From Oscillospiraceae bacterium (lineage in GTDB: Bacteria > Bacillota > Clostridia > Oscillospirales > CAG-272): a stretch of DNA of 64,000 nt. The first letter of the stretch is position 1. Every line of letters starts with the position of its first letter. Both the position numbers and the translations under genes were made by a program. Location: the NCBI GenBank assembly GCA_015064555.1, contig SVRZ01000002.1, positions 37,949 to 101,948 of the forward strand. The letters run 5' to 3'. Below, piece after piece: positions 17,335-27,800 of this stretch. Under the pieces are notes generated by a model. That model was not told the origin of the DNA and searched no databases. It saw nothing but the letters and a program-made list of their open reading frames with translations.

Positions 17335-17456
17335 CATAAAAAAACAAAAAAAGGTTACCTTTTGTCATAAAATAGCTCCTAAAATTTCACAAACAAAAGA
17401 CCGGTAAGTGATATGATATGAGTGTGGCATATTATTTTAAATTGTGGGAGGATTTT

Positions 17457-20400
17457 ATGAGCAGGAAAAAAACTCTATATTTTGCGGCTTTACTCGTTAT
17501 GCTGGCATTAATTTGCGCGGCGGGTGCGGTATACGCATTTGCATCGGAGGAAGCGGGTGATAAAAATATGGAAATTGACGTATGGCTTATAGCCGGTCAG
17601 TCAAATGCAGTAGGCTACGGAAGCGATGCGCTCTCTGCACAGACAATGACTGACAAGCGCTATACCGAAGGATTTAAGAATGTTCTCTTTTACGGAGAAT
17701 ATGAATCCACTTATAATCCGACCGATTTTGTTCCGGTAACAATAGGACTCGGTAAGCAGAATGCAACGAACAACAGAACCGTAGGCGCGGAAATAGGAAT
17801 CGCATCCGCGCTTGGTGACGGTGACAGAATGAATGCTGTTATCAAGCACGCCGTGGGTGGAACTTATCTTTATCCTACGACCGACGGATCATATACTGCC
17901 GCCTACGGAACGTGGACGTCTCCATCTTACATAGAAAAATACGGCGTGGATACTTCGACAAACAAAATAGGTGACCTTTACACCGGCTTTATGAGTACGG
18001 TTGAGGAGGGACTTCGGATGCTTGTCGCAAAAGGATATACTCCCGTGATCAAGGGCGTATGGTGGATGCAGGGCGAGGCGGAAACTCCAAACGAGTCTGC
18101 GGCCAAAGCATACTATGAGCTTCTTTCTGCTTTCATTTCTGATATGAGAGCAGATCTTAGTGAGATATCCGGCACAGATCTATCCGAGCTCCCGTTCGTT
18201 ATGGGTAAGATCACAAGGAATCCCGATCCGCAATATGCACAGCATCCGTACGTTGATACCGTAAATGCTGCTCAGCTTGCTGTGGTTTCTTCGGTAAGAA
18301 ATACCTTTATAGTTGATACCTCGGGACTAAAGCAGCTCGATGGATGGCATTTTTCTGCAGAGTCGCAGAAATGGATCGGTGAGCAGTTTGTAAATGCGGT
18401 GGTTTCGGCAGATGGTAAATTCAACGTAATCATGAGCGGAAGCAATGCTCTTATGACAGGCGGCGGAATAAAGGCTCCCGGCGATACGGTAAGTGTTGTT
18501 ATTACTCCATACGAGGGATGCACTATATCATCGGTTAAAATCAAGATCGGCTCGGCTGACGCCTATGATATCGAGCTTGATTCAAACGGTGTGTATACCT
18601 TTACGATGCCTGCCGACATGGTAACGTTTGAGGTGGCATCTGTAGATCCCAATGCGGAGCAAACGCAGTACGGAATAATTCCCTCAAGATTTACAGACCG
18701 TGAAAAATATCCCTTCCTTCTTTTCAAGAACGGAGAGCTTCTTCAGGCATACACCAAATTCCACCCGATCATGAATGAAAATAAGATATCGGGTGCTACT
18801 CTGCTTATGAGAAGAAACTACAGCACCACAGAGAGCGGAGATAATACGTGGGGTATATGCTATCTTTCTGATTTTCTTATAGATCTTGGAGGGCATACTC
18901 TTACCCGTGGCGATTATCACTTATTCCAGGTTGTTGGCAGAGATCCGCAGCAGCATAATTCTTCTATCAGAATAATCAACGGAACGCTTAAAACCAGCTA
19001 TCTCAAGTCTGATGGAAAAGCGGCTCATCCGCTGTTCGTATTTAACAATGCTGCAAGCTCAACAGTTATTGATAACTTTGACATAACGCTTGACGGAATA
19101 ACTCTGGATGTAAGCGAGGCGAGAGGAATCGCTGCCACTTACGGTGACGGAACCGTAGGAACAAAGGTAAAAATGACTCTCAATAACTGTAAGATCTACA
19201 GAGGTTCGTCTACCACAACGATGACGTTGTTCGCACTTAAGGATTCATCCGGAAATAAGAACGATATTGATGTTGTTATAAACGGGGGCGTACTTGTGGC
19301 AGATACGCTTGAGGGGCTTACCTTTGCTACTTACAGCCCGGAGCGCGAAAGCGGAAAGGGCTCACCGGACAGCTTGACCATAACCGAAAACGGAAATGCT
19401 CCGTTTGTTATAGATCTTTCGGATGATTATACCGTTTCTTCCGGCGGAAACAGCTTCTCTGGCGGTAAGTATTACCTTATTAACCCTATCAGTGCTGACG
19501 GAAGAACTAAATACAATCTTTATGATGCATCGACCAAGTACGGTAACATTCCGTATGATTACATATCGGAAGAGGAATATCCCTTTGTTCTCTTTAAGAA
19601 CGGTGTGGCGAAGACCGCCTTCGGGGATTGGAAGAGCTTTATAGACAGCACCGTATATAAGACGGCAGATTATAAGAGCGGCTGTACGCTTCTTCTCCGC
19701 AGGGATTACACTACGTCCGAGGCATCGGGAAGTCCATGGGCGCTCAGTTATATCGGTGATATGCTGATCGACCTCGGAGGCAATACGCTTACCAGAGGAA
19801 ATAATCATCTTTTCCAGGCAAACGTGCACGGATCGGCAAAGAATACCACCTCAATAAAAATAATAAACGGTACGCTTAAGACTCAGTTCTATAAAGACAA
19901 CAGCAACACCGCTTACGCAACTCCGCTTATCGTCTTCAACAGCGATAAAAATGCCACCGTTGGTGACAGCTTTGAATTCGTTATAGAGGGCGTAACCATT
20001 GACGTAAGCCTTGGCAGAGGAATCGTAGCCGTTTACGGTGACGGAACCTATGGCTCGAGTAGTACGGTAGTGCTTAATAATTGCACAGTATACCGCGGTA
20101 ATTCCACAAATTCAATGACGCTCTTTGATCTTAAGGATAGCACGGGAAATAAGAACGACGTGGCGGTTGTTTTAAATGGCTGTAAGATAACGGCAAACAG
20201 TCTTTCGGGACTTAAGATAGCAACCTTCAGCGATGAGCGCGAGAACGGAAAGGGATCTCCCGATAGTATTCTTATCGGAGCGAGCCCCCTTGAGATAGAG
20301 CTTCCATCCGGATATAAACCGTCCCAAACCGTATACAAATTCAGTGATGGAAATTATTATCCTGTCGATCCGATAGTGAATCCTGCATCGGGTGCTCTTG

Positions 20401-22154
20401 TTTATACATTTTTGAATCTTACCACCAAATACGGTGATATCACTTCAGATTATGCTTCGGTTCTGGATTATCCCTTCGTTCTCTTTAAAAACGGTGAGGC
20501 GAAGATCGGCTTCAAGGATTGGAAAACCTTTATAGACAGCACTTTATATAAGACATCCGATTATAAGAGCGGATGCACGCTTCTTCTCCGCCGAGATTAC
20601 ACTACGTCCGAGGCATCGGGAAGCCCATGGGCGCTCAGCTATATGATCGATATGGAGATCGACCTTGGCGGTAATACGCTTACCAGAGGAAATAACCATC
20701 TATTCCAGGCAAACGGACACGGCACGCAAGAAAATTCCACAACCGTAAGAATTTTCAACGGAACTCTTAAAACTCAGTTCTATAAAGATAACAGCACCAC
20801 CGAATTCGCAACTCCCTTGATCGCTTTTAATAATGATAAGAACTCCACTTGTATTGACAGCTTTGAGTTCATTATGGACGGTGTGACGCTGGACCTTAGC
20901 GGCGGCAGAGGTATTTCGACCGCATTTAAGGACGGAACGAGCGGACTTAAGGGTAAGATCGTTTTAAACGATTGCGTTATTTACCGCGGAGGACATATCG
21001 ACGCTATGACGATCTTCGCGCTCAATGATTCGGGAAATAAGTGCGATATTGAGGTTATTGTAAATGGCGGAAGTCTCGTCATGGACAGCGCTCGTAATCT
21101 TACGTTCGCAGATTATAATTCGGAGCGTGAGAGCGGAAAGGGCTCGCCGGACAGACTGGTATTCGGAAAGGGAAAGGACGGTAAATATCTGACCGTATCG
21201 ATCCTGAAGACCTCTTATACACCCTTTGCAGGAAAAACATTTAATACCGATACAGGAGTTTCCTGCTCCTTCACAAAAGATTCCGAAGATGCCAAATATG
21301 CAAACTATAGTTTATATCCTGAGGTAATGAAGGGATATAAGATTCAAACGAGCGTAACTCTTTGGTCTAACTTCGTGTATAACATTTATATACCAAAGGC
21401 AGGCGTTGTGGACTTCAGTGTCAACGGAAATACCGTTGAATACGAAGAGGTATTGATGAATGGTGCGGAATATTATCATGCGGCTGTTGCTCTGGCGGCA
21501 GGTGAGTCGCTTTCGGATATCAATCTTAAGGTAACTCTGAAATCCGGCGATAGCACGGTTAGTGCAAGATGGACTCTCAGTACCCTCTCGTACATCAAAA
21601 AGGTATTGGATGATTCTCCCGATGCCACAACCGAGGCTCTTATGCTCGATATGCTTTCCTATGCATCAGCGGCGCACACCTACTTTAAAAACACCTATTC
21701 TGTTGCGGATAAGCTTGATGATATCGCCTCGATTCTTGAGAATTATAACACAGCGGTTTCCGTCGGTGAGGCCAAAGAGATCTCGAATGACACTTACTTC
21801 TCAAAAACGGTAATATATCTCGGAGATGTTCCTTCCTTCAGATTTTACCTTACAGATAATTACCTTGCTTCCGACTTCAGCTTTACGGTAGGCGGCAGAC
21901 CTGTAAGCACATTTGAGGATGTCGGTGGAAAATATATTGAGATAGTTATGTATGCTTATATGATGCTTGATGACGTAAGCTTCACCGTTGTTGATAAGAA
22001 TAGCGGGGAATCGGTTACCGAATCATGGAATCTTTATGCTTACTATGAGTATTCAAAAACACTTGGAGACGATACTCTTGTTGATATAGTAGAGGCCTTG
22101 ATGAGATACTCGGAGAGTGCCGAGGCGTACAGAATTGCGTCCATCAAGGGGTGA
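17457..22154 (+). CDS. Secreted SASA-type carbohydrate esterase with three large repeats
   Basis: A 1565-residue secreted protein. A signal peptide (1-28) leads into a SASA/sialate O-acetylesterase-like SGNH hydrolase domain (about 38-310): LIAGQSNAVGYGS with catalytic S49, KHAVGGTYLY, WWMQGEAE (near 205) and DGWHFS with D295 and H298. This family removes acetyl groups from sugars or sialic acid. An InlB-like repeat follows (about 325-400), then three 290-297-residue repeats starting at 18669, 19539 and 20430, each opening with a YPF(L/V)LFKNG motif and containing DLGG(H/N)TLTRG and IINGTLKT, reminiscent of right-handed beta-helix folds. The C-terminal 230 residues are an unrecognised domain. 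No LPXTG or dockerin is visible, so attachment is unclear. The ATG at 17457 follows GGGAGGATTTT. Confidence 0.8.
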   Translation: MSRKKTLYFAALLVMLALICAAGAVYAFASEEAGDKNMEIDVWLIAGQSNAVGYGSDALSAQTMTDKRYTEGFKNVLFYGEYESTYNPTDFVPVTIGLGKQNATNNRTVGAEIGIASALGDGDRMNAVIKHAVGGTYLYPTTDGSYTAAYGTWTSPSYIEKYGVDTSTNKIGDLYTGFMSTVEEGLRMLVAKGYTPVIKGVWWMQGEAETPNESAAKAYYELLSAFISDMRADLSEISGTDLSELPFVMGKITRNPDPQYAQHPYVDTVNAAQLAVVSSVRNTFIVDTSGLKQLDGWHFSAESQKWIGEQFVNAVVSADGKFNVIMSGSNALMTGGGIKAPGDTVSVVITPYEGCTISSVKIKIGSADAYDIELDSNGVYTFTMPADMVTFEVASVDPNAEQTQYGIIPSRFTDREKYPFLLFKNGELLQAYTKFHPIMNENKISGATLLMRRNYSTTESGDNTWGICYLSDFLIDLGGHTLTRGDYHLFQVVGRDPQQHNSSIRIINGTLKTSYLKSDGKAAHPLFVFNNAASSTVIDNFDITLDGITLDVSEARGIAATYGDGTVGTKVKMTLNNCKIYRGSSTTTMTLFALKDSSGNKNDIDVVINGGVLVADTLEGLTFATYSPERESGKGSPDSLTITENGNAPFVIDLSDDYTVSSGGNSFSGGKYYLINPISADGRTKYNLYDASTKYGNIPYDYISEEEYPFVLFKNGVAKTAFGDWKSFIDSTVYKTADYKSGCTLLLRRDYTTSEASGSPWALSYIGDMLIDLGGNTLTRGNNHLFQANVHGSAKNTTSIKIINGTLKTQFYKDNSNTAYATPLIVFNSDKNATVGDSFEFVIEGVTIDVSLGRGIVAVYGDGTYGSSSTVVLNNCTVYRGNSTNSMTLFDLKDSTGNKNDVAVVLNGCKITANSLSGLKIATFSDERENGKGSPDSILIGASPLEIELPSGYKPSQTVYKFSDGNYYPVDPIVNPASGALVYTFLNLTTKYGDITSDYASVLDYPFVLFKNGEAKIGFKDWKTFIDSTLYKTSDYKSGCTLLLRRDYTTSEASGSPWALSYMIDMEIDLGGNTLTRGNNHLFQANGHGTQENSTTVRIFNGTLKTQFYKDNSTTEFATPLIAFNNDKNSTCIDSFEFIMDGVTLDLSGGRGISTAFKDGTSGLKGKIVLNDCVIYRGGHIDAMTIFALNDSGNKCDIEVIVNGGSLVMDSARNLTFADYNSERESGKGSPDRLVFGKGKDGKYLTVSILKTSYTPFAGKTFNTDTGVSCSFTKDSEDAKYANYSLYPEVMKGYKIQTSVTLWSNFVYNIYIPKAGVVDFSVNGNTVEYEEVLMNGAEYYHAAVALAAGESLSDINLKVTLKSGDSTVSARWTLSTLSYIKKVLDDSPDATTEALMLDMLSYASAAHTYFKNTYSVADKLDDIASILENYNTAVSVGEAKEISNDTYFSKTVIYLGDVPSFRFYLTDNYLASDFSFTVGGRPVSTFEDVGGKYIEIVMYAYMMLDDVSFTVVDKNSGESVTESWNLYAYYEYSKTLGDDTLVDIVEALMRYSESAEAYRIASIKG
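18669..21250 (+). repeat. Three in-frame repeats of about 870-890 bases in the esterase gene
   Basis: Units begin at 18669, 19539 and 20430. Units 2 and 3 share long stretches of almost identical DNA (for example around 19670-19750 and 20560-20640), unit 1 is more diverged, so the last duplication is the youngest. Confidence 0.85.
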
Positions 22155-22289
22155 TAATATCGACGTTTTTTGCGGTGAATCGTTGCTTATAAATCTTGAC
22201 TTACCGAAAACGGCGAATATCACGCATATATTTTCATCACCTTCGCAATAAGGGAAGTAGCATTTGCAGTGACTTTTGGAGGTCATAAA

Positions 22290-22343
22290 ATGTCTTGCTT
22301 CTCCCGAATAAAATGGGCGTCATGTTTAGGCGCAACCGAATAA
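22290..22343 (+). CDS. Possible 17-residue peptide with strong ribosome binding site
   Basis: An ATG seven bases after GGAGG opens a frame encoding a 17-residue peptide (MSCFSRIKWASCLGATE) whose stop codon abuts the following terminator hairpin. It lies in an otherwise empty 290-base gap between the esterase gene and the convergent lipid kinase. The ribosome binding site is as good as any in the window, but no clear promoter precedes it (a TTGACT at 22196 lacks a good -10) and the peptide resembles nothing I know. It may be a remnant or a short expressed peptide. Confidence 0.25.
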   Translation: MSCFSRIKWASCLGATE

Positions 22344-22388
22344 AAACTGCAGAAGCTCTGAAAAAAGCAGTGCTTCTGCAGTTTTTTA
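22343..22388. terminator. Bidirectional terminator between esterase and lipid kinase
   Basis: AACTGCAGAAGC pairs perfectly with GCTTCTGCAGTT and is flanked by A and T runs on either side, serving both convergent genes. Confidence 0.85.
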
Positions 22389-22447
22389 TTGAATTTTTAA
22401 CAAGAGATCCTTATTTGTGTTGTTGTCAAGTGTTTATCAGATTCAGA

Positions 22448-23293
22448 TCAAACGGTTACCTTATACTCGGTAACGTTAAGGAGTGTCTCTCCGTCTATCT
22501 GAAGAGAGGTGGGCTTATCAAAGGTAACGGTTATATCCTTGCCCTTATGTATTGCTATGCACTCGGTGTGCTTTACGTGCTCACCCTTGAACAGAGAAGG
22601 GAATATCATAAGCGTTTTCAACTTACCCGAGCCGTGGAAGAGCATAAGAGAAACCTTCTTTTCGTCTGCGAGTCTGTCCTGATCGGGGGTAGGCATCATT
22701 CCACCGCCGTAATATCTTCCGTTCATAGTGGGAGCTATCCATACCTTCTTGTATTCGTAGCTCTTACCGTCTACCGTAACGGTCGCATTCGGAGCCGAGA
22801 AGTGGAAAAGAAGTCCCTTTATCGCAATTGCGGTATAATTTACGGGCTTGTCGGACTCCGCCTTTATCTTATCTCCGACCTCACAGCAGTAGCCGTCTAT
22901 TCCGAAGCCAACTCCGTTTAAAAATCTGTAGGTCTGTCCGTTAACGGTAACCTTGGGAAGATCGGTGATATATTTTTTGATAGAAAAGGGGCGGCTGGTG
23001 TCAACGTCCTTGAGGTCGCGCACGAAATCATTTCCCGTGCCCGTAGGATAGTAGAGCACGTCGAATGGGAGCTCGTATCCCTCTGTTGCGTTGACGAATT
23101 TGTTTATAGTACCGTCGCCTCCGAGAAGCACCACCGTATCCTCGGGAGTGAGTTTTTCGTAAAGCTCCTTGTAATCGGAAAGATCGATAACGTTCAGGCA
23201 TTCGGCGTCATTGAGCATCTCCTTGACATCGGAGAGTGCTTTTTCCCAGCCTCCGTGACCGGCAAGAGGATTATATAGAATGTAATATTTCAA
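22448..23293 (-). CDS. Diacylglycerol kinase-family lipid kinase (YegS/BmrU/DgkB-like)
   Basis: A 281-residue cytoplasmic kinase with the DAGK catalytic domain. Motifs: NPLAGHGG (about 8-15), VVLLGGDGTINKFVN (GGDGT at 58-62) and YPTGTGNDFVRDL (about 82-94), followed by the C-terminal beta-domain with NGVGFGIDGYC and GRYYGGGMMPTPDQDRLAD. It phosphorylates diacylglycerol or a related lipid. I place the start at the TTG at 23293, preceded by GAAAGGAGACAATTC; the frame stays open further upstream but that stretch holds the promoter. Monocistronic, convergent with the esterase. Confidence 0.88.
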   Translation of the reverse strand: MKYYILYNPLAGHGGWEKALSDVKEMLNDAECLNVIDLSDYKELYEKLTPEDTVVLLGGDGTINKFVNATEGYELPFDVLYYPTGTGNDFVRDLKDVDTSRPFSIKKYITDLPKVTVNGQTYRFLNGVGFGIDGYCCEVGDKIKAESDKPVNYTAIAIKGLLFHFSAPNATVTVDGKSYEYKKVWIAPTMNGRYYGGGMMPTPDQDRLADEKKVSLMLFHGSGKLKTLMIFPSLFKGEHVKHTECIAIHKGKDITVTFDKPTSLQIDGETLLNVTEYKVTV

Positions 23294-23333
23294 AGAATTG
23301 TCTCCTTTCGTTGCTGCAAATGAGCATAAGGAC

Positions 23334-23362
23334 ATTATATCACAAATTTCGCTATTTTTCAA
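23334..23362 (-). promoter_or_regulatory. Promoter of the lipid kinase gene
   Basis: On the minus strand: TTGAAA (23362-23357), 17-base spacer, TATAAT (23339-23334), about 40 bases before the TTG start. Confidence 0.85.
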
Positions 23363-23537
23363 GTAAAAAATCCATACATATCCCATATTCCTGTTTTTTG
23401 TTGTTAATAAAGCGCATAAGGATAGTGTATTATGCACAAAAATGGCAGGTTCGTTTATAACAGTGAAATTGTCAACAGTACCGCATAGGACATAAACTGT
23501 AAAGAGAAAACCATTTTACGTTAAAGGAATAAAGGAT

Positions 23538-24329
23538 ATGAAAATAGTTTTTCTTACGGCGCTCGGTGTAGGCGGTGCTACTGCCGCGGGTGCTGTTATA
23601 GGATTTTTGTTCAAGCGGATGGCTTTGAGATTTGCAGACGTTATTATTGCCTTTTCGGCAGGTATAATGCTTGCCGCATCGGTTTTCGGTCTTATAATCC
23701 CGGCGCTCGGAGAAGGTAGCATAGGCGAGGCGCTGACGGTGTCGCTCGGAATAGTGACGGGCGCTGTAATGATTCCGCTCGCGGGCTTTATAGCGGCTCT
23801 GGTAAGCCGCGCGGCAGGGAAGGGCAGATGCGACTTGGCAGCTCAGCCCTCAGGCACGGTGAAAAAGAAAAGAGAATGGGAAAGATCGCTCCTGTTTGTC
23901 CTTGCCATGGCTATCCATAATTTTCCCGAGGGGATCGCTGCGGGCGTCGGCTTCGCGGGTGACGATCTTGCGGGAGCCTTCGTTATAGCCGGGGCTATCG
24001 CTCTGCAGAATATCCCCGAAGGAATGGTGGTTATACCGCCTCTCATTGCCGCAGGCGTCAGCCCTGTGAAAAGTCTTGCATTTGCCGCTATGACAGGGCT
24101 TGCCGAGGTAGTCGGAGTTATGTTCGGATACTTTTTTGCGGGAGTATCGGAGTCACTTTTGCCGATCGCGCTTTCGCTTGCGGCAGGTGCTATGATCTTT
24201 GTGGCATCAGAGGACGGTTCGGATAAGGAGCGCAAAGAGGTAAGGATAAATAATATCCGCCCTATAGCGTTTTCGATCGGATTCAGCCTTATGACGTTTC
24301 TCAATTTTTTGATATCGGCACTTGTGTGA
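23538..24329 (+). CDS. ZIP-family divalent metal transporter
   Basis: A 263-residue membrane protein of the ZIP family, likely importing zinc or another divalent metal. It has eight predicted helices; the metal-binding motifs are AIHNFPEGIAAG (H127 to E131) in helix 4 and LQNIPEGMVV (157-162) in helix 5, with ASEDG near the end. The loop between helices 3 and 4 (about 92-116) is basic and lacks the usual histidine cluster. The ATG follows AAAGGAATAAAGGAT. It stands alone between the divergent lipid kinase and the glycan locus. Confidence 0.93.
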   Translation: MKIVFLTALGVGGATAAGAVIGFLFKRMALRFADVIIAFSAGIMLAASVFGLIIPALGEGSIGEALTVSLGIVTGAVMIPLAGFIAALVSRAAGKGRCDLAAQPSGTVKKKREWERSLLFVLAMAIHNFPEGIAAGVGFAGDDLAGAFVIAGAIALQNIPEGMVVIPPLIAAGVSPVKSLAFAAMTGLAEVVGVMFGYFFAGVSESLLPIALSLAAGAMIFVASEDGSDKERKEVRINNIRPIAFSIGFSLMTFLNFLISALV

Positions 24330-24509
24330 AGGGCGCATCCGGATACCCCTTCTTGTCGCATCAGCCGGGGGACGTGTCGAATTTACACATCATGCACAGA
24401 AAAATGAGTGATTGTCATATGTGTAGAAAAAACTTTTGAAAAATTGTGCACTTTTCACAAGTACGCGGCAAAAATACCAAAATGCTAAATAAAAGGTTTT
24501 CGACCTGTA

Positions 24510-24602
24510 AAAAGAGTAAATGTAATTTACCTTCAAGTGTCCTGTTTTTTGTAAACGGCGGGCACGTGGCGAGTTTCTCGGGTAAATTTCATTTACTCTT
24601 TT
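24510..24602. repeat. 22-base inverted repeat with 49-base loop
   Basis: Arm 24510-24531 and arm 24581-24602 are complementary at 21 of 22 positions (AAAAGAGTAAATG at the outer end). The loop contains a small GTGTCC/GGGCAC pairing. It may end ZIP transcripts, be a small mobile element, or be a structured RNA; it has no T run suited to a classical terminator. Confidence 0.7.
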
Positions 24603-24720
24603 CGTTTTTTGCCGAATTTTTTAAAAAAATGCGTAACCTTAAGTTTACATAAAAAAATATTTGGCAAATTCATCTATCTTTTTTTGCGGTCGGAGGGAGT
24701 ACTACCGTAAAAAACCTATC

Positions 24721-24749
24721 TTGACAATCTTAGTTGATTGTGCTATAAT
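24721..24749 (+). promoter_or_regulatory. Consensus promoter of the glycan-uptake-like operon
   Basis: TTGACA (24721-24726), 17-base spacer, TATAAT (24744-24749), about 64 bases before the binding-protein ATG. It is the only promoter recognised for the seven-gene unit reaching 37817. Confidence 0.92.
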
Positions 24750-24812
24750 TTAGTACATAACACTCGCGCTTCACACGCGTGAGAAAAAGAAAATCTTGGA
24801 GGAAAACTTTTC

Positions 24813-27800
24813 ATGAAGAAGTCACTGTTTCAGAAGGTGATCTGTTTCATCCTTTCTGCGGCTATGCTGCTCAGTGCCGTTGCTCTTACGGTGTCCGCCG
24901 GTGAGCTTAAGCCGGACAGCACTGCGGCGACGCTTGATGAGATGCAGTCCCTGATAGGGACCACGTCTTATGCCGAGTATATCGCTCCGCACAAGGAAGC
25001 CGGCACTAAACCCGGACCTGCGATAATACTTCTCGACAACTCTACAGTTCAGGGTGTTGAGAAGGTTTCGGACAGTCAGGTCTGCATAGATGCTCAGCAG
25101 ATCAATCAGCAGAATTGGGTGGATTTCAAGTCAAACCCTAATTATGCAAATGCTCTTTATCTTCCCGCTACCGGATCGGCAACCTGGTCATTTACCGTTC
25201 CCGAGGAAGCCAAGGGCATGTACTACATACGCATCGTATATTACAACTGCCTCACGTCCGAGAGCAGTATAAGTGTGATCGAGCGTAAGCTCTTCATTGA
25301 TGATAGGCTTCCGTTCTCGGAGTCAGGTAACCTCAGTATAGCAAAGCATTGGGTTACCGATAACGTCGTTAAGAACGAGACTACCGATACTACGGAGAAG
25401 GACAACTACTCGGTAGTTCACGAGACTCGTGACGACGGATATTACAAGGTCGTCACCGCGATAAAGGACGGTAAGAAGACGGTCACCGAGTATAAGATAT
25501 CTCAGGATATCAACGGAAACTCCATGGCACCCGACGTTGTAGAGAAGCCCACTTGGTCAACCTACTACTGTCAGGATTCCACCGGATATGAGCATGATTA
25601 CTTCCGCTTCTATATCCTCAACGGTACTCATACTCTCACCCTTGAGGCAGAGCGTGAGCCTATGATCGTAAGCTCCATCGAGCTTGTTCCCGTCGATGAT
25701 GATACCGCGGTTGTTCCTACCTACAGTCAGGTTCTTGCGGAGTATGCAAACAAGGGATACACCGCACCCGATAAGGGCGAAATAACCGTTCTTGAGGCGG
25801 AGTTCCCCGATTTCGTATCCGACTCCTCGGTATATGCCACCAACGACAATTCCTCTGCCGGAAACTATCCTATAAAGTCCAAGGCGCAGGTATATAATGT
25901 AATAGGTGAGAACAGCTACAGCACCGTAGGACAGTGGGCGGCGTACAAGTTCACCGTCAATAAGACCGGTCTTTATAAGTTCTCCATGCGTTACAAGCAG
26001 AACGGACGTCAGGGTATGTATATCTGCCGTTCCATAAAGCTTTCGGGCGGTGATTACGGACTTCCCGACGGTACACCTACAGTACCGTTCGCAGAGGCAC
26101 ATAACGCACAGTTCAACTACGATAAGGAGTGGCAGTCCACCTACATTACCGACGGCTCGGGCGATCCGTTCCAGTTCTACTTCGAGCAGGGCGTTGAGTA
26201 TACGCTGTATCTCGAATGCTCGCTCGGAACTCTTAAGGAGCTTATCCAGCGCGTTGAGAACTCGCTTAACAAGATAAACGAGTGCTACCTGAGAGTTCTT
26301 CAGCTTACCGGTAACGATCCCGATAAGTACCGCGATTACAGATTCCTTGACATTATGCCCGAGGTCCTTTACGAGTTCCTTGTTCAGGCTAAGGAGCTTG
26401 AGGCGGTCAAGCTTGAGTTTGAGGAGCTTTGCGGAACCACAGGATCTCATACCACCACTCTCCACACCATAGCTATCCTTCTTGATACTATGGGCTCCGA
26501 CGACGGAGATTACGTGGCGGCGAATATGTCTACTCTTAAGTCCTACCTTGGTACTCTCGGTACATGGATAAACAATTCCAAGGCGGCATCCCTCGTTGTG
26601 GACAGTATCAGTGTCTGCCCCGCGGATGCAAGCGATAAGGCGGCACTCAGGAAGGCGAAGGCGGGCTTCTTCAAGTCCATCGGATTTGAGATATCCTCCT
26701 TCTTCTGGTCGTTCTTCACCGATTACGATCAGATGGGACTTACGTCTGTTCCCAATGAGAATTCCAGAAGAGTAGAGGTATGGCTTGCATCCGGACGTGA
26801 CCAGTCCCAGATCTGGCGTACCATGATAGACGCAGAGAATAGCTTTACCGAGTCTACAGGCGTTGCAGTAACGCTGAAGCTCGTAACGGGAGGAACGCTT
26901 CTTCCCTCGATCCTTTCGGGCAAGGGCCCCGATGTATATATGGGACTCGGCTCGTCCGACGTTATCAATTATGCTATCCGAGATGCGGTTCTCGGAGTCA
27001 GCGGTAACGATCCTCGTAAAGAGGTTCAGAATGAAGTTTTCTCTTCCAATTATTATACATACAAAAAGGATGGCACATATTTCGTTGTAAACGATCCTGC
27101 GAAGGTCGAGGGTGAGCTGACTCACGTATCGCAAACCTTCAAGGAGGTAACAGATAACAATTTCGTACCCGCGGCTATGGATACGCTCAGATTGCTTGAC
27201 GTAACCTACGGTATTCCTCAGACGATGAGCTTTGCTATGATGTTCTACAGAATGGATATATTCGCAGAGCTTGGACTCGAGGTTCCGGAATCATGGGATC
27301 AGCTCCTTGCTATCCTTCCCGTTCTTCAGACCAACAATATGTCGATCGGAGTAAACTACATTTCGGCTATCGACTTTATGATCTACCAGAAGGGCGGTAA
27401 TATGTGGAGGTACACCGACGATCCTATGCATGCAGGTGCAGAGATCGGACTTGATACCAACGTAGCGCTTGAGGCATTCGATTACGTCTGCCGTCTTTAC
27501 AGTGACTACTCCTTCCCCGTATCCTACGATGCGGCTAACCGTTTCAGAACGGGTGAGATGCCTATAGTTATAGGCGACTATGCAGGTATATACAACCAGC
27601 TTATCGTATATGCGACTGAGATCGCAGGTCTTTGGGAGTTCACCTCGCTTCCCGGTACCCACAGAGAGGACGGAACCTTTAACTACGATTCGCTTGCAGG
27701 TATAGGTGCTACCGTAATGCTTCACGGATGTAAGGACGTTCTCGGAGCATGGCAGTATATGCAGTGGCAGACCAGTGCGGAAGTACAGGCAAACTACGGT

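Larger units (their letters stand above)
24330..24812. other. 483-base intergenic region with hairpins and a promoter
   Basis: No gene. It holds an imperfect TACACAT/ATGTGTA inverted repeat at about 24383-24425, the large inverted repeat at 24510-24602, a smaller hairpin at 24679-24714 (TTTTTTGCGGT with ACCGTAAAAAA), the promoter at 24721-24749 and a 5' leader with a GAGGA ribosome binding site. A 68-codon open frame at 24446-24652 is made from the inverted repeat and looks spurious. Confidence 0.7.

Noticed and set aside
24446..24652. 68-codon frame upstream of the glycan locus
   Set aside because: Built from the inverted repeat and AT-rich flanks; no ribosome binding site and no protein-like composition.
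25557..27134. 525-codon open frame on the minus strand
   Set aside because: Complement of the fused binding-protein gene; low-complexity, cysteine- and arginine-rich translation without motifs. Codon bias of the plus strand creates it.
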